Source of the DNA: Maribacter aestuarii
Lineage (GTDB): Bacteria; Bacteroidota; Bacteroidia; Flavobacteriales; Flavobacteriaceae
Assembly (NCBI RefSeq): GCF_027474845.2
Contig: NZ_CP107031.2
Coordinates: forward strand, 3,115,001-3,179,000
Direction: 5' to 3'
Length of the DNA stretch: 64,000 bases
Below, one piece after another: positions 8,971 through 17,839 of this stretch. The stretch's first letter is position 1; every line of letters begins with the position of its first letter. Below the pieces are notes generated by a model. It saw nothing but the letters and a program-made list of their open reading frames with translations. It did no database searches and had not been told where the DNA came from. A program made the translations under genes and the position numbers.

Positions 8971-9309
8971 TTATTGTAGTTCGATGCCCATTTGTTCGTA
9001 AATTTCTTTTTGCTGCTCCATGTAAGCTTCCCATCCTCCTATGGAAATAATGGAGTAAATTGCCCATAACAACGTGATCACACCAAGAACAAGTCCTATG
9101 ATCGCAATGATTTTAGTTGTCTTCAACGTGCTGAAATTAGAGTAGTCTTCAGGATTTTGACTGTATAGTTTTGTGTCTTTGTTGACTAAATAAAGCGCTA
9201 TTCCCGATAACAGAATACCTCCAATTCCGATACTAAAGCAGCAGCAAATAAATGAAAGGATGCTCAGTACAAGGGCAATCGTTACGTTAGGCAATTTTTG
9301 TTGTTCCAT
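8971..9309 (-). CDS. CCC-motif membrane protein
   Basis: A 112-residue protein opening with EQQKLPN, typical of the family, then a first membrane helix with the eponymous ICCCF Cys triplet, a polar loop with a Tyr/Asn-rich stretch (SQNPEDYSNF), a second membrane region and a short acidic tail. It is a paralogue of the gene at 8662-8967. It follows a DUF2752 gene by 15 bases; CCC-motif and DUF2752 proteins recur together in Bacteroidota. The function is unknown. Confidence 0.8.
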   Translation of the reverse strand: MEQQKLPNVTIALVLSILSFICCCFSIGIGGILLSGIALYLVNKDTKLYSQNPEDYSNFSTLKTTKIIAIIGLVLGVITLLWAIYSIISIGGWEAYMEQQKEIYEQMGIELQ

Positions 9310-9324
9310 AATTTTAAGGTTTAG

Positions 9325-9627
9325 TTAGATGAATTTTAATATATAATTGGTCAAAATTGTTGCTACTGTCGTTACCATCAACACTATGGTGATTATATTT
9401 GAAAATCTAAAGGAGAACATCTTATCTAGGGCTAAGAAGCCAAATAAAAAGAGCATTGGGTAAATTGCGGGATACAACTCAAAGGCCGCCTCGAATTCTC
9501 CTTTTACCAAATGAACAAGAGAACGCTGTAGTCCACATCCCGGGCAGTCAAAACCAAATAGCTTTTTGGTGAAACAGGGAAGCATATAATTTTCTATACC
9601 CAAAATAAATACCGATAACAGATGCAT
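9325..9627 (-). CDS. DUF2752 membrane protein
   Basis: A 100-residue protein with the hallmark CPGCGLQRS motif of DUF2752 at about residues 29-37, followed by two or three hydrophobic helices. The paired Cys look like a redox or metal site at the membrane face, but no activity is known. The start at 9627 is the first ATG; an internal Met (MLPCF, residue 15) is also possible. It heads the run with the two CCC-motif proteins. Confidence 0.85.
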   Translation of the reverse strand: MHLLSVFILGIENYMLPCFTKKLFGFDCPGCGLQRSLVHLVKGEFEAAFELYPAIYPMLFLFGFLALDKMFSFRFSNIITIVLMVTTVATILTNYILKFI

Positions 9628-9660
9628 ATGTTATTCTATTCGCAAGCCGAAAATTACCAT

Positions 9661-9668
9661 TATTTTTG
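9661..9668 (+). promoter_or_regulatory. Probable -7 promoter box for the Smr-domain gene
   Basis: TATTTTTG, a match to TAnnTTTG, 18 bases before the ATG at 9687. The box contains a TTG in frame with the gene, which is therefore not the translation start. No clear -33 TTG is seen. Confidence 0.45.
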
Positions 9669-9686
9669 TGGATTCAAAATAAAATC

Positions 9687-10229
9687 ATGGTCGTTTTTGA
9701 AATAGGGGATAAAGTTGAGGCAATAGACGATACCATAGTCGGTATCGTTTCTAAAATTGAGGGAGATACTATAACGGTCAATACGGATGATGGCTTCCCC
9801 CTTACTTTTCAAAGACAGGAGTTGGTGAAAATGGCGGACGAAATTAGGGTGAGTAACTATGAAGTGTCGCAAGTAAAAAAGGAGAAGGAGCATCCGAAAA
9901 AAAGAAAATCTAACGTACTTAAACCCAAAGAGCGAAACCAACCAAAAATGGAGGTTGACCTTCATATTAATCAATTGGTCAAGAATCCTAAAAATATGGA
10001 CAACTTTGAGATGTTGAACCTGCAATTGGAGACGGCCAAAAGACAATTGGATTTTGCCATTGCCAAGCGTATACAAAAGGTTGTTTTTATACACGGGGTG
10101 GGAGCGGGAGTCTTAAAAGAAGAGTTACACTACCTCTTTAAAAAATATGACAACGTAAAATATTATGATGCGGACTACCAAAAGTATGGTCTAGGCGCAA
10201 CGGAAGTTTACATTTTTCAAAACTTCTAA
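9687..10229 (+). CDS. Smr/MutS2 C-terminal domain protein
   Basis: A 180-residue protein in two parts. An N-terminal small beta-barrel (about 1-50, FEIGDKVEAIDD through VNTDDGFPL) of the type found in DUF2027/MutS2-like proteins and a Lys-rich linker are followed by an Smr domain (about 85-180) with the DLH and HGVGAGVLK motifs. Smr domains bind or nick branched DNA or RNA, and in MutS2 act on collided ribosomes; a stand-alone version could do either. The ATG at 9687 is chosen because the upstream in-frame TTG falls inside a promoter box. It converges on the lipoprotein gene at 10239. Confidence 0.82.
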   Translation: MVVFEIGDKVEAIDDTIVGIVSKIEGDTITVNTDDGFPLTFQRQELVKMADEIRVSNYEVSQVKKEKEHPKKRKSNVLKPKERNQPKMEVDLHINQLVKNPKNMDNFEMLNLQLETAKRQLDFAIAKRIQKVVFIHGVGAGVLKEELHYLFKKYDNVKYYDADYQKYGLGATEVYIFQNF

Positions 10230-10238
10230 AAAGTAACC

Positions 10239-10745
10239 TTAAAGACTCGTGGTTACCGTACCGAACTCATTGATTTGTAAATCGGTTATTCTTGTATCAC
10301 CATCCTTGTTTACGAAGGAGATTTCGCTTAATCTTATAGTATGTACAAAAGTATCTCCTTCTCCCGCAACGGTCGTTATTAAAACGAAGCCGGCACTGGC
10401 TTCGATTTCTTCCACTACACTAGGGGTAAGGGGTGGTAACTCGTCACAAAAGTATGCCAACGTAACATTATCGGAAAATATACGGTAGGTCACTTTGGTA
10501 GAAGTATCTAGTTCACGTTTAATGTCTGTAGTCGAAACCTCATTTTTTAAAAGGCCACTGGGGAGTTCTACAATAAGTGCTTCGTCCCCATTAATCTTAA
10601 ATAAAAAGTTGGAGCTGCTCACGGAAACATCACCACAACTTTGAACGGTAGTAATGCTGTCAAAATCCACCGTCTCTATCTGAAGGTCGCCATCATCACA
10701 AGACAGCATTAAGGTAAAAAGGGCAAGAAACAGAAGTTTTTTCAT
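10239..10745 (-). CDS. Hypothetical lipoprotein
   Basis: A 168-residue protein with a clear lipoprotein signal (KKLLFLALF, then LMLSCDDGD with Cys16). The mature region is acidic and beta-rich with further Cys (QSCGD, FCDELPP) that could form a disulfide. I do not recognise a named family, though such short lipoproteins are common in flavobacteria. It is transcribed toward the Smr gene and divergently from the cysteine desulfurase. Confidence 0.65.
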   Translation of the reverse strand: MKKLLFLALFTLMLSCDDGDLQIETVDFDSITTVQSCGDVSVSSSNFLFKINGDEALIVELPSGLLKNEVSTTDIKRELDTSTKVTYRIFSDNVTLAYFCDELPPLTPSVVEEIEASAGFVLITTVAGEGDTFVHTIRLSEISFVNKDGDTRITDLQINEFGTVTTSL

Positions 10746-10823
10746 CTTTCAAATTTAAACGAAATATTGGAAACAGCTTTAAAGGTTGAATCCCATTTAA
10801 GTGTAAATTAACTTTATTTGGGC

Positions 10824-10831
10824 TATTTTTG
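10824..10831 (+). promoter_or_regulatory. Probable -7 promoter box for the cysteine desulfurase at 10859
   Basis: TATTTTTG, a match to TAnnTTTG, 27 bases before the ATG at 10859. Its last three bases form an in-frame TTG that would be a false start. No convincing -33 element is seen. Confidence 0.45.
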
Positions 10832-10858
10832 AAGCCAGCAAATTTAGACCTCGGGATC

Positions 10859-12007
10859 ATGAAAAATGTTTATTTGGATAGCGCGGCAACTACACAAGTA
10901 AGGCCAGAAGTCATTTCTAAGATGCAGGAAGCTTTAAACCACTGTTATGGTAATCCCTCATCTACCCATAGTTTCGGCCGCACGGCGAAGACTGCCGTTG
11001 AAAGCGCCCGAAAGACAGTAGCTAAATATATGAACGCCCAACCTTCCGAAATTATATTTACTTCCGGAGGCACAGAGGCGGATAATATGATTTTAAGGTG
11101 TGCCGTAAGGGATTTGGGAGTTACGACAATCATCACTTCTAAGATAGAACATCATGCAGTCCTACATACGGTGGAAGAGTTAAGGGATAAGGGGGATATT
11201 AGCCTGTGGTTCGTTAATCTTGATGCTTATGGAAATCCAGATACGGATAATTTGGAGGCCTTGTTGAAAAAGGATGCTTCCAAGAAGTTGGTGAGCCTTA
11301 TGCATGTGAACAATGAGATTGGTAATAAAATTGACTTGCCTACTATTACAAAACTCGTAAAGGATAATAATGCCCTCTTTCATTCGGATACGGTACAATC
11401 CATTGGTCATTATCCTTGGGACGTACAGGAAATCCCAGTTGATTTTTTAGTGGCGGCGGCCCATAAGTTTCATGGTCCGAAGGGGATTGGTTTTGCTTTT
11501 ATCCGAAAAAATTCTGGATTGGGATGCATGATATCCGGTGGTTCTCAGGAGCGTGGTTTTAGGGCTGGGACAGAATCCCTTCACAATATTGTAGGTCTGG
11601 AAGAAGCGTTCGTACTGGCGTATGACAATTTATCTGCTGAGAGAGAGTATGTTACGGAGATAAAGAGCTATTTTATTGAACGAATTAAAACGGAAATTCC
11701 CGAAGCAAAATTCAATGGTCACTCTGGGGATTTGGACAAAAGCACCTATACACTGGTAAATGTTTGCCTGCCCATTTCCGCTCAAAAAGGGCTTATGCTT
11801 TTATTTCACTTGGACATGAAGGGAATTGCCTGCTCAAAAGGCAGTGCTTGCCAGTCTGGAAGTGATAAAGGCTCGCACGTGCTGTCCGAGATTTTATCGG
11901 AAGAAGACCTTAAAAAACCTTCTTTGAGATTCTCTTTTTCAAAGTACAACACCAAAGAGGAGGTGGATTATACGATTGGGGTTTTGAAAGAATTCACGCA
12001 GGACTAA
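10859..12007 (+). CDS. Cysteine desulfurase family aminotransferase
   Basis: A 382-residue class V PLP enzyme that removes sulfur from cysteine as a persulfide. Visible motifs are LDSAATTQV, the cofactor-contacting EHHAVL, the PLP Lys in AAHKFHGPKG, and the Cys-containing loop CSKGSACQSGS near residue 330, whose Cys would carry the persulfide. It is closest to IscS/NifS-type enzymes used for Fe-S clusters or tRNA thiolation, but no isc or suf genes are adjacent. A second, different desulfurase lies at 55570-56742 in the molybdenum island. Confidence 0.88.
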   Translation: MKNVYLDSAATTQVRPEVISKMQEALNHCYGNPSSTHSFGRTAKTAVESARKTVAKYMNAQPSEIIFTSGGTEADNMILRCAVRDLGVTTIITSKIEHHAVLHTVEELRDKGDISLWFVNLDAYGNPDTDNLEALLKKDASKKLVSLMHVNNEIGNKIDLPTITKLVKDNNALFHSDTVQSIGHYPWDVQEIPVDFLVAAAHKFHGPKGIGFAFIRKNSGLGCMISGGSQERGFRAGTESLHNIVGLEEAFVLAYDNLSAEREYVTEIKSYFIERIKTEIPEAKFNGHSGDLDKSTYTLVNVCLPISAQKGLMLLFHLDMKGIACSKGSACQSGSDKGSHVLSEILSEEDLKKPSLRFSFSKYNTKEEVDYTIGVLKEFTQD

Positions 12008-12012
12008 ATGGC

Positions 12013-12668
12013 CTATTCCTTTTTCTTCCTATCTTTTTTTCGTTCCCTTTCGTATGGAAACTTACGAATTGCCAACTTCATCATTCTATCGATAAGATCA
12101 GTAGTGTTCCTACCGGTTTTCTTGTTTATTTCCTTTTCATATTTCCAGAGAAGCTTTCCTGTATCGCCATCGCTTATTTTTACACCAATTCTCCCATAAT
12201 TGGCATTGCCCGAAAAATAATCCGCAAAACTGAATTCAGTAGGTACACCTTTGGAGAGCAGCACGTTCAAATCTAAAGTTCCGCTTATGATACCATCAAC
12301 ATTTAGGATCGAACTTAACTCCTTAACGGTATACACGTCAATATTTTTATAATCGATACCATTCTGGGACAATATCGCTTTGGTATTCTTAATATTCTGA
12401 AATTGAACCGGAAATTTTTTCTTTTTTTACGTTTAGAGAAATAGGTCTCGAAAGCATCCTGTACGGCATAACCTTCTTTTTCCTCCAAGGACTTTAAATC
12501 TTCTGGGCTGGCATCGTCCCTTAACTCCAAATTCGTTAAGAATGGAAGTATGGCCAGCACTTCGTGGTCACTGCTTAGCTCATCAAAACGTGAACTTTCG
12601 TAAATGTTCTTTTGGGCACTTACAGCCATGGTACTAATAAAGAAAAATAAAGCTATTTTTTTAATCAT
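12013..12668 (-). pseudogene. Secreted protein, frameshifted in a poly-A tract
   Basis: From 12668 a signal peptide (ending VSAQ) leads into a domain with LAILPFLTNLELRD and YAVQDAF. The frame then runs out of family-like sequence at FSKRKKRKN. The -1 frame carries on seamlessly (FPVQFQNIKN, later VDGIISGTLDLNVLL and GKLLWKYEKE) to the stop at 12013. The switch is in two adjacent T runs (12415-12420 and 12422-12428; A runs on the coding strand), where one more A would give a protein of about 217 residues. It vaguely resembles CsgG/DUF799-type periplasmic domains. It could be a sequencing deletion, a real mutation or, less likely, programmed slippage. It is last in an operon with the TonB receptor and M23 peptidase. 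Confidence 0.7.
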
Positions 12669-12670
12669 TT

Positions 12671-15136
12671 TTAAAGGCGTACTTGTAATCTAACGTTAAA
12701 GATTCTTGAAGTCAGGAAATTGGGAACTGCAAATTCATTCTTACTATCCACATCCCTCACCCAAGTATTCGTTATGGAGTTTTGATTATTAAAGAGATTA
12801 AAAATTTCCAAACCAAGACTTAGGTTTTTGAACTGGTGCAGCCAATGCTCCTCACTGAACGTTTTATCTTTTCCTACAAAAATATAGGAAATTCCTAAAT
12901 CCGCACGTTTATAATCTCTTAATCTATTCTGAAATTCGTAGGGATTCGCGTAACTCGGAGAACCACCAGGTACTCCCGTCATATATACAAGGTTCATATG
13001 CATTTTAATATCCGGTATGGAAGGAATGTAATCTTGGAACAATATGCCAAGTTTAAATCGTTGATCCGTGGGCCGGGGAATATATCCTCTATTATTGATA
13101 TTTTCTTCGGTTCTTAAAAACCCAATGCTCATCCAAGATTCTGTACCAGGTACAAAGGCACCGTACAATCGCATTTCGGCACCATATACATAAGCTTCTG
13201 TACTATTATTAGCCGCGTAGCGTATTCTTACATCGTCTAATGTGTAGGGATTTATGTTTGTCAACTTTTTATAATACACCTCACTGTTCAGTGTAAACGG
13301 ACGTTCCCATAGATTAAAACTATATTCATTTCCTAGTACTACGTGAAAAGACTTTTGCGCTTTTACGTTTGGGTTAATACTTCCCACGCTATCCCTTAGT
13401 TCCCTATAAAATGGTGGTTGCTGGTATATTCCTGCAGAAAATCGGAATAACATGTCCTTGTCCCAGTCCGGTTTGATTGCAAATTGAGCTCTTGGACTAA
13501 TAATCGTTTGAGACACTTTTTCCACGTTGGTTCCGCTAACGGTCCAATGGTGTAATCGAAGTCCAAGATTATAGTATAAATCGTTGCTCTTCCACTGTGT
13601 CCGTCTTCCCATTTGTAAGAATCCAGAAAATCTATTGGTTTTTACAAAGTTGGTGGCATCTATACCCGTGTAAGGAACCAAGGGCGTCTCAAAAGGCTCT
13701 TCCGGTTGATTGTTCATGAACTCTTCCCGTGGTGGTCTGATTGAAAATCCCGCAGAATCTATAAATTCCGACTCTCTTAATTGGTCCCGTATGTCCTCAT
13801 GGGTATATTTAATTCCCCATTCTAGTAGGAAGCCATCTCGCTTATGATGCCCTCTATGGTTTAGATTGAAAATTAAAGCGTCCAGATTGTTCCTACTCCT
13901 ATTGAATTGGGAGCCAATACCTCGGTTATCATTGCCTGTCTCGGGATTTAGGTTGTTGGAGTCGTCATTTATGTCTCCCAATTCATAGAAGGCGAAAACA
14001 TCTGAGAACTCCTCTTCCACGGTATGGTACAATGATGATATAAATTTCAAGGTCGTTTTATCATTTACGTAATAATTACCCTTTAGAGCGCCAAAGGTCG
14101 TGGTGTATTTGTTTCTTTCCCTTCCCTCATAGAATACCGTTAAAGACCTTGGGTCATCTATAGTCCCAAAATTGGTTTGGCGCTCGATAGGTTCGTTTTT
14201 GTAATTGTTTACAGAAAAATTCCCGAGGAAATTTAAATCGAACTTCTCTGAAAACCGATAGGTAAAGTAACTTTGAACATCCGTAAAAGCGGGATTGAAA
14301 TTACTTTGGGTTTGTTGCGAGTTTACCAACATGGAATTGCTACGGTATCGCAAACCGGATACGCTGCTAAATTTCTTGTTTTTTGATATAGTTTCCAAAC
14401 TTGTACTTAATCCCAATAGGCTGATATCTCCTTGAGCTGAGAACTGCGAAGGGTTTTTATAGGTAATATCCAGTACCGATGATAGTTTATCCCCATATTT
14501 GGCTTGAAATCCACCGGCAGAAAATTTTACATCCTGCACCATGTCACTGTTCACAAAACTAAGCCCTTCTTGTTGTGCGGAACGTATTAGGAAAGGCCGG
14601 TAGACTTCTATTTCGTTTATGTATACCAAATTTTCGTCATAGTTGCCCCCTCTTACCGAGTACTGGGTGCTCAGCTCATTATTGGAGGAAACACCCGGCA
14701 AAAGTTTTAAAATATTCTCAACGCCTGCATTAGCTCCTGGTATTTTTCGGACATCTTCAGTGGAGATGGACAAAATACCGGTCACTTTCTTGTCACCCGT
14801 TGCCGAAACCGTAACCTCGTCTATCTGTGTTACGTTCGTTTTCAAAATAGGATTGAATTCGAATGTTTCGTTCGTAGTAAGAATTAACTTTTCCAAACGT
14901 ACATCTTCATGTCCCAAATGCGAAAATATAATTGAGGTCTCCTTATCTGCGAAAATTTGTAAAAGGTAAAAACCGTTATCGTCGGTAGAAGTGCCAGTGT
15001 TTTCGGAAGTTACGTTTACACTCGGTAATGGGTTTCGATTCTCATCCAGGACGACGCCCGTAATAGTTGCCGTTTGCGCTGAACAGGTGATATGGCACAG
15101 TAACAAATAAAGGATAATTGTGGCACAAAATTTCAA
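12671..15136 (-). CDS. TonB-dependent receptor with carboxypeptidase-like N-terminal domain
   Basis: An 821-residue outer-membrane protein: signal peptide (ending CSAQ), a CarboxypepD_reg-like beta domain (about 22-105, ITGVVLDENRNPLPSV), a plug domain (about 115-225, ISTEDVRKIPGA then YSVRGGNYDENLVYI) and a 22-strand-type barrel ending in an aromatic strand (FNVRLQVRL). It would import a ligand using TonB energy; no SusD partner is adjacent, so it is not a Sus-type glycan pair, and the substrate is unknown. The only usable start is TTG at 15136, five bases after the M23 gene, with an in-frame stop just upstream. Confidence 0.88.
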   Translation of the reverse strand: MKFCATIILYLLLCHITCSAQTATITGVVLDENRNPLPSVNVTSENTGTSTDDNGFYLLQIFADKETSIIFSHLGHEDVRLEKLILTTNETFEFNPILKTNVTQIDEVTVSATGDKKVTGILSISTEDVRKIPGANAGVENILKLLPGVSSNNELSTQYSVRGGNYDENLVYINEIEVYRPFLIRSAQQEGLSFVNSDMVQDVKFSAGGFQAKYGDKLSSVLDITYKNPSQFSAQGDISLLGLSTSLETISKNKKFSSVSGLRYRSNSMLVNSQQTQSNFNPAFTDVQSYFTYRFSEKFDLNFLGNFSVNNYKNEPIERQTNFGTIDDPRSLTVFYEGRERNKYTTTFGALKGNYYVNDKTTLKFISSLYHTVEEEFSDVFAFYELGDINDDSNNLNPETGNDNRGIGSQFNRSRNNLDALIFNLNHRGHHKRDGFLLEWGIKYTHEDIRDQLRESEFIDSAGFSIRPPREEFMNNQPEEPFETPLVPYTGIDATNFVKTNRFSGFLQMGRRTQWKSNDLYYNLGLRLHHWTVSGTNVEKVSQTIISPRAQFAIKPDWDKDMLFRFSAGIYQQPPFYRELRDSVGSINPNVKAQKSFHVVLGNEYSFNLWERPFTLNSEVYYKKLTNINPYTLDDVRIRYAANNSTEAYVYGAEMRLYGAFVPGTESWMSIGFLRTEENINNRGYIPRPTDQRFKLGILFQDYIPSIPDIKMHMNLVYMTGVPGGSPSYANPYEFQNRLRDYKRADLGISYIFVGKDKTFSEEHWLHQFKNLSLGLEIFNLFNNQNSITNTWVRDVDSKNEFAVPNFLTSRIFNVRLQVRL

Positions 15137-15141
15137 ACGGT

Positions 15142-16833
15142 TTATTTTCTATAGAACGAAGTAGTCAAAGTGTTTTGATTTCCTACATTATCTGTAACGG
15201 TAACTTTCAGCACACATTGTTTCTTGTCTAGAATCCTGTCGTCAAAATTATAGGTCAATGTATTTCTCTTCGGCTCGTATTCCATCAGTATCCATTCCCC
15301 GTTTAGGGTTGCGGTATACGTATCAACACCACTAAGGTCATCGGAAATATAAACACTAAGGTACTTATAGTTATTTAGCCATTGCTTTTCCTTAAAATTC
15401 TTGGTTTTAATGACTGGTGGTACGGTGTCCTTGGCAAGGGTGTAGGTACCTAGGTTTCTTGTTCTAGCGGTGAAGATGCCTGCGCGTTTATACGTATTTA
15501 GGTGACTGGGTCTTAATTTGGCGTCCAATCGTGCTATAAACAATTTTTTTTGTTCTTCCGGGGAATAGTCGCTAGCATCAAAAGTTAAGGTAAAATTACG
15601 GTGTGCTGGCACAGTGTTGGTATGAACGGTAACCGTGTCTTTTCCTTTTTTCAAATCAATATAGAAATCCTCATAAAAGGTATTGGCAGGAAAATAGACC
15701 TTGGCACCTTCTAGGTCAAAATTATTGGGTTTCTTGGCTCTCACATAATAGTCCGTTTTAAGGTTTTCTTTGGCTACTTTCCGCTCTTCCTTATTACCTT
15801 CAACAGGGATGGTCAGCTGTGCTTTGTTTCCCTGCAAATCCTCAATAAGCAAGGTGATATTATAACTTAAGCCTTCCCTAATCTCTATTATGCCATTATT
15901 GTATAGTTCATTGTATATGCTCAGATAGTTCCCAGGTGTTTTAAAGCATTTTTGTATTCGCTGCCTATAGCGTCCTAGGTGTTCATAATCTATTAAGGTG
16001 TTAATGTATCTTGTTTCACCGAATGAAAAGGATTCAAAATCATAGGACGTGTATACCTTTCCGTTTACTGTAAGTGACGCGGCATAAATTCCGTTTCTGT
16101 TCGCCGCCATATCCTGCCGGTCAAAACCTATAAAGCCAACACCGATTTTTCCGATAGCATTCACCTTATCAGCCAGAAAAGTGCCATCCGATTGCTTTGT
16201 AAAGTCCACTTGTACTTTTTCTTGACTTTGGTTTACCAGTGAATTTTCAGAAAGGGGATAAATGAAAAGTTTTTCCAAGATTGGATTTGTAGCATCCGGA
16301 ACATCAATACCGTAAAGTAAAGGGTTGGTTGGCTTCTCGGATATGCTACTTCTAATTTCAAAATGGAGATGCGGGCCGGAGGAACCGCCCGTATTTCCGC
16401 TATAGGCAATTAGCTCTCCCTTGTCCACTTTTACCTCACCGTAGTCGGGAAACACCTCTACTTCAAAAGATTTTTTCTGGTATTGAATTTTTTTTATGTA
16501 CTCCTCTATTTTAGGGGAAAATTTTTGAAGATGCCCGTATACCGAAGTGTAACCATTGGGATGGGCAATGTAGATAACCTTACCATACCCCCAAAGGGAA
16601 ACTTTGATTCTGGTAACCGTTCCTTCTCCAATGGCATTAACAGGTAGTCCTTCCCTTTGTTGTGTCTTAATATCGATACCCGAATGAAAATGATTGGAGC
16701 GGAGCTCTCCAAAAGTTCCTGCCAAAATTATTGGAATATCCAATGGAGGCCTAAAAGCATCTTGGGGATAATCTCCTTGGGCCCTGAGCATGAGCACGGA
16801 AAGAAAAAGGAATCCGATGGCAATTTTCTTCAT
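15142..16833 (-). CDS. M23 family metallopeptidase (LytM-like)
   Basis: A 563-residue secreted protein: signal peptide (about 1-20), then an M23 domain with the zinc ligands in HSGIDI (about residue 50) and HLHFEIR (about residue 160) and the usual YGHLQK strand, then a long beta-rich C-terminal half of likely Ig-like repeats. M23 enzymes cut peptidoglycan peptide bridges in the periplasm or regulate amidases. The catalytic His residues are intact. It leads the unit with the TonB receptor and the frameshifted secreted protein and is divergent from the zapA operon. Confidence 0.9.
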   Translation of the reverse strand: MKKIAIGFLFLSVLMLRAQGDYPQDAFRPPLDIPIILAGTFGELRSNHFHSGIDIKTQQREGLPVNAIGEGTVTRIKVSLWGYGKVIYIAHPNGYTSVYGHLQKFSPKIEEYIKKIQYQKKSFEVEVFPDYGEVKVDKGELIAYSGNTGGSSGPHLHFEIRSSISEKPTNPLLYGIDVPDATNPILEKLFIYPLSENSLVNQSQEKVQVDFTKQSDGTFLADKVNAIGKIGVGFIGFDRQDMAANRNGIYAASLTVNGKVYTSYDFESFSFGETRYINTLIDYEHLGRYRQRIQKCFKTPGNYLSIYNELYNNGIIEIREGLSYNITLLIEDLQGNKAQLTIPVEGNKEERKVAKENLKTDYYVRAKKPNNFDLEGAKVYFPANTFYEDFYIDLKKGKDTVTVHTNTVPAHRNFTLTFDASDYSPEEQKKLFIARLDAKLRPSHLNTYKRAGIFTARTRNLGTYTLAKDTVPPVIKTKNFKEKQWLNNYKYLSVYISDDLSGVDTYTATLNGEWILMEYEPKRNTLTYNFDDRILDKKQCVLKVTVTDNVGNQNTLTTSFYRK

Positions 16834-16969
16834 AGCTAAGATAAGTTGATGCGAAAATAATTAAACGCGCTGAATTCCTAAAAGTTGTAGAGGTGAAATG
16901 TGTTAATATGCTCAGGCATAAGTGTTTTTGGGCTTTTATGTAAACTTGTAAGATTATTTGAAAAAAGTA

Positions 16970-17000
16970 TTGCTAAGTCCTCCTATGTATGTTAACTTTG
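16970..17000 (+). promoter_or_regulatory. Probable promoter of the coiled-coil/zapA operon
   Basis: A TTG at 16970-16972 is separated by 20 bases from TAACTTTG at 16993-17000, an exact TAnnTTTG match. The start codon at 17024 is 23 bases further on. Both elements and the spacing fit Bacteroidota promoters. Confidence 0.6.
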
Positions 17001-17023
17001 TGTAAATAGCATGGTATTTGAAA

Positions 17024-17314
17024 ATGGGCGAATTAATACAAATTGTTGATTCCTTAGAAAACAAAATTAGCAAGCTGCTTCATAGGTTGGAAGTATTGCA
17101 AAAGGCTAATCAAAATTTGGAAAACGAGTTGATGACCTTCAAATCAAATAAGGAAAACGCGGACAAAACGGTTTCGGAATGGGAGGAAAAATACAAATCG
17201 CTCAAACTTGCAAATTCAATGCTTGGCAGTAATACGAATAAGACAGAAGCTAAGCTTAAAATAAATACATTAATACGGGATTTGGACTATTGCATAGCCC
17301 AACTTGCGGAATAA
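17024..17314 (+). CDS. Small coiled-coil protein upstream of zapA
   Basis: A 96-residue protein that is almost entirely heptad-like (IVDSLENKISKLLHRLEVL, then NQNLENELMTF and EWEEKYKSLK), ending in a short helical tail. It is acidic, soluble and without enzyme motifs. It stands 12 bases before zapA. By size, coiled-coil nature and position it could be a ZapB-like partner bridging ZapA and the division ring, but that is inference. The ATG at 17024 is chosen over an in-frame TTG two codons earlier. Confidence 0.75.
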   Translation: MGELIQIVDSLENKISKLLHRLEVLQKANQNLENELMTFKSNKENADKTVSEWEEKYKSLKLANSMLGSNTNKTEAKLKINTLIRDLDYCIAQLAE

Positions 17315-17326
17315 TGTTTAAAACAT

Positions 17327-17620
17327 ATGTCAGAAAAGCTCAAAATAAAGCTTTCCATTGCGGATAGGGTATATCCTTTGACGATTGATCCCGATCAAGA
17401 GGAAGGTTTACGGAAAGCAGCCAAAAACATTGAACAGTTGGCCAAGAAATTTGTGCAGAACTATGCCGTTAGGGATAAGCAAGATGTTTTGGCCATGTGC
17501 GCGTTACAGTTTGCGTCCAAAATTGAGCAGAAAGGCATAGAGCAGACAGAAGGAACTAAAGAGGTAGAGGACCGTTTGCGGGCCTTAAGCGAACTTGTGA
17601 ATTCTAAAATTAGCTTTTAA
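17327..17620 (+). CDS. zapA: Cell division protein ZapA
   Basis: A 97-residue ZapA-family protein: an N-terminal beta region (KIKLSIADRVYPLTID) and a long C-terminal helix (QDVLAMCALQFASKIEQ onward) that forms the antiparallel tetramer. ZapA crosslinks FtsZ filaments at midcell. Its partner is probably the coiled-coil protein 12 bases upstream. It is followed by the 6S RNA, an order also seen in proteobacteria, where ssrS lies just downstream of zapA. Confidence 0.9.
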   Translation: MSEKLKIKLSIADRVYPLTIDPDQEEGLRKAAKNIEQLAKKFVQNYAVRDKQDVLAMCALQFASKIEQKGIEQTEGTKEVEDRLRALSELVNSKISF

Positions 17621-17653
17621 TAAAAAACGTTCTTTAAAATACATTAAGTTACT

Positions 17654-17822
17654 GCCCACATTGGTAATACCTTTTGACGAACTCAACATTAATTTGTTTA
17701 AAAAGGGTGAGTTTAGATTGTAAAAGCATGCCTTACTAGTATAAGGACCCTTGATCAGTCTGTTAGCCCTAAACCTGTTTTCTGGAGTTTGTACAAAACT
17801 TCTCCAATGTGGGCTTTTTTTA
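17654..17822 (+). ncRNA. ssrS: 6S RNA (6S-Flavo type)
   Basis: The gap between zapA and rny holds an RNA with perfectly complementary ends: GCCCACATTGG (17654-17664) pairs with CCAATGTGGGC (17804-17814), followed by seven T. Inside this stem, TTTTG plus ACGAACTC (17672-17684) pair with GAGTTTGT plus CAAAA (17785-17798) with one bulged A and a G-U pair, around a large central region with smaller hairpins. A long closing stem, internal loops and an open centre are the 6S architecture, which mimics an open promoter and sequesters RNA polymerase. Length and the place after zapA also fit. The exact 5' end is uncertain by a few bases. No covariance search was possible. Confidence 0.8.
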
Positions 17823-17839
17823 TATAATTAATTTACACT

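Noticed and set aside
12671..15136. TonB-dependent receptor as part of a polysaccharide utilisation locus
   Set aside because: No SusD-like gene or glycoside hydrolase lies beside it; its neighbours are an M23 peptidase and a secreted protein.
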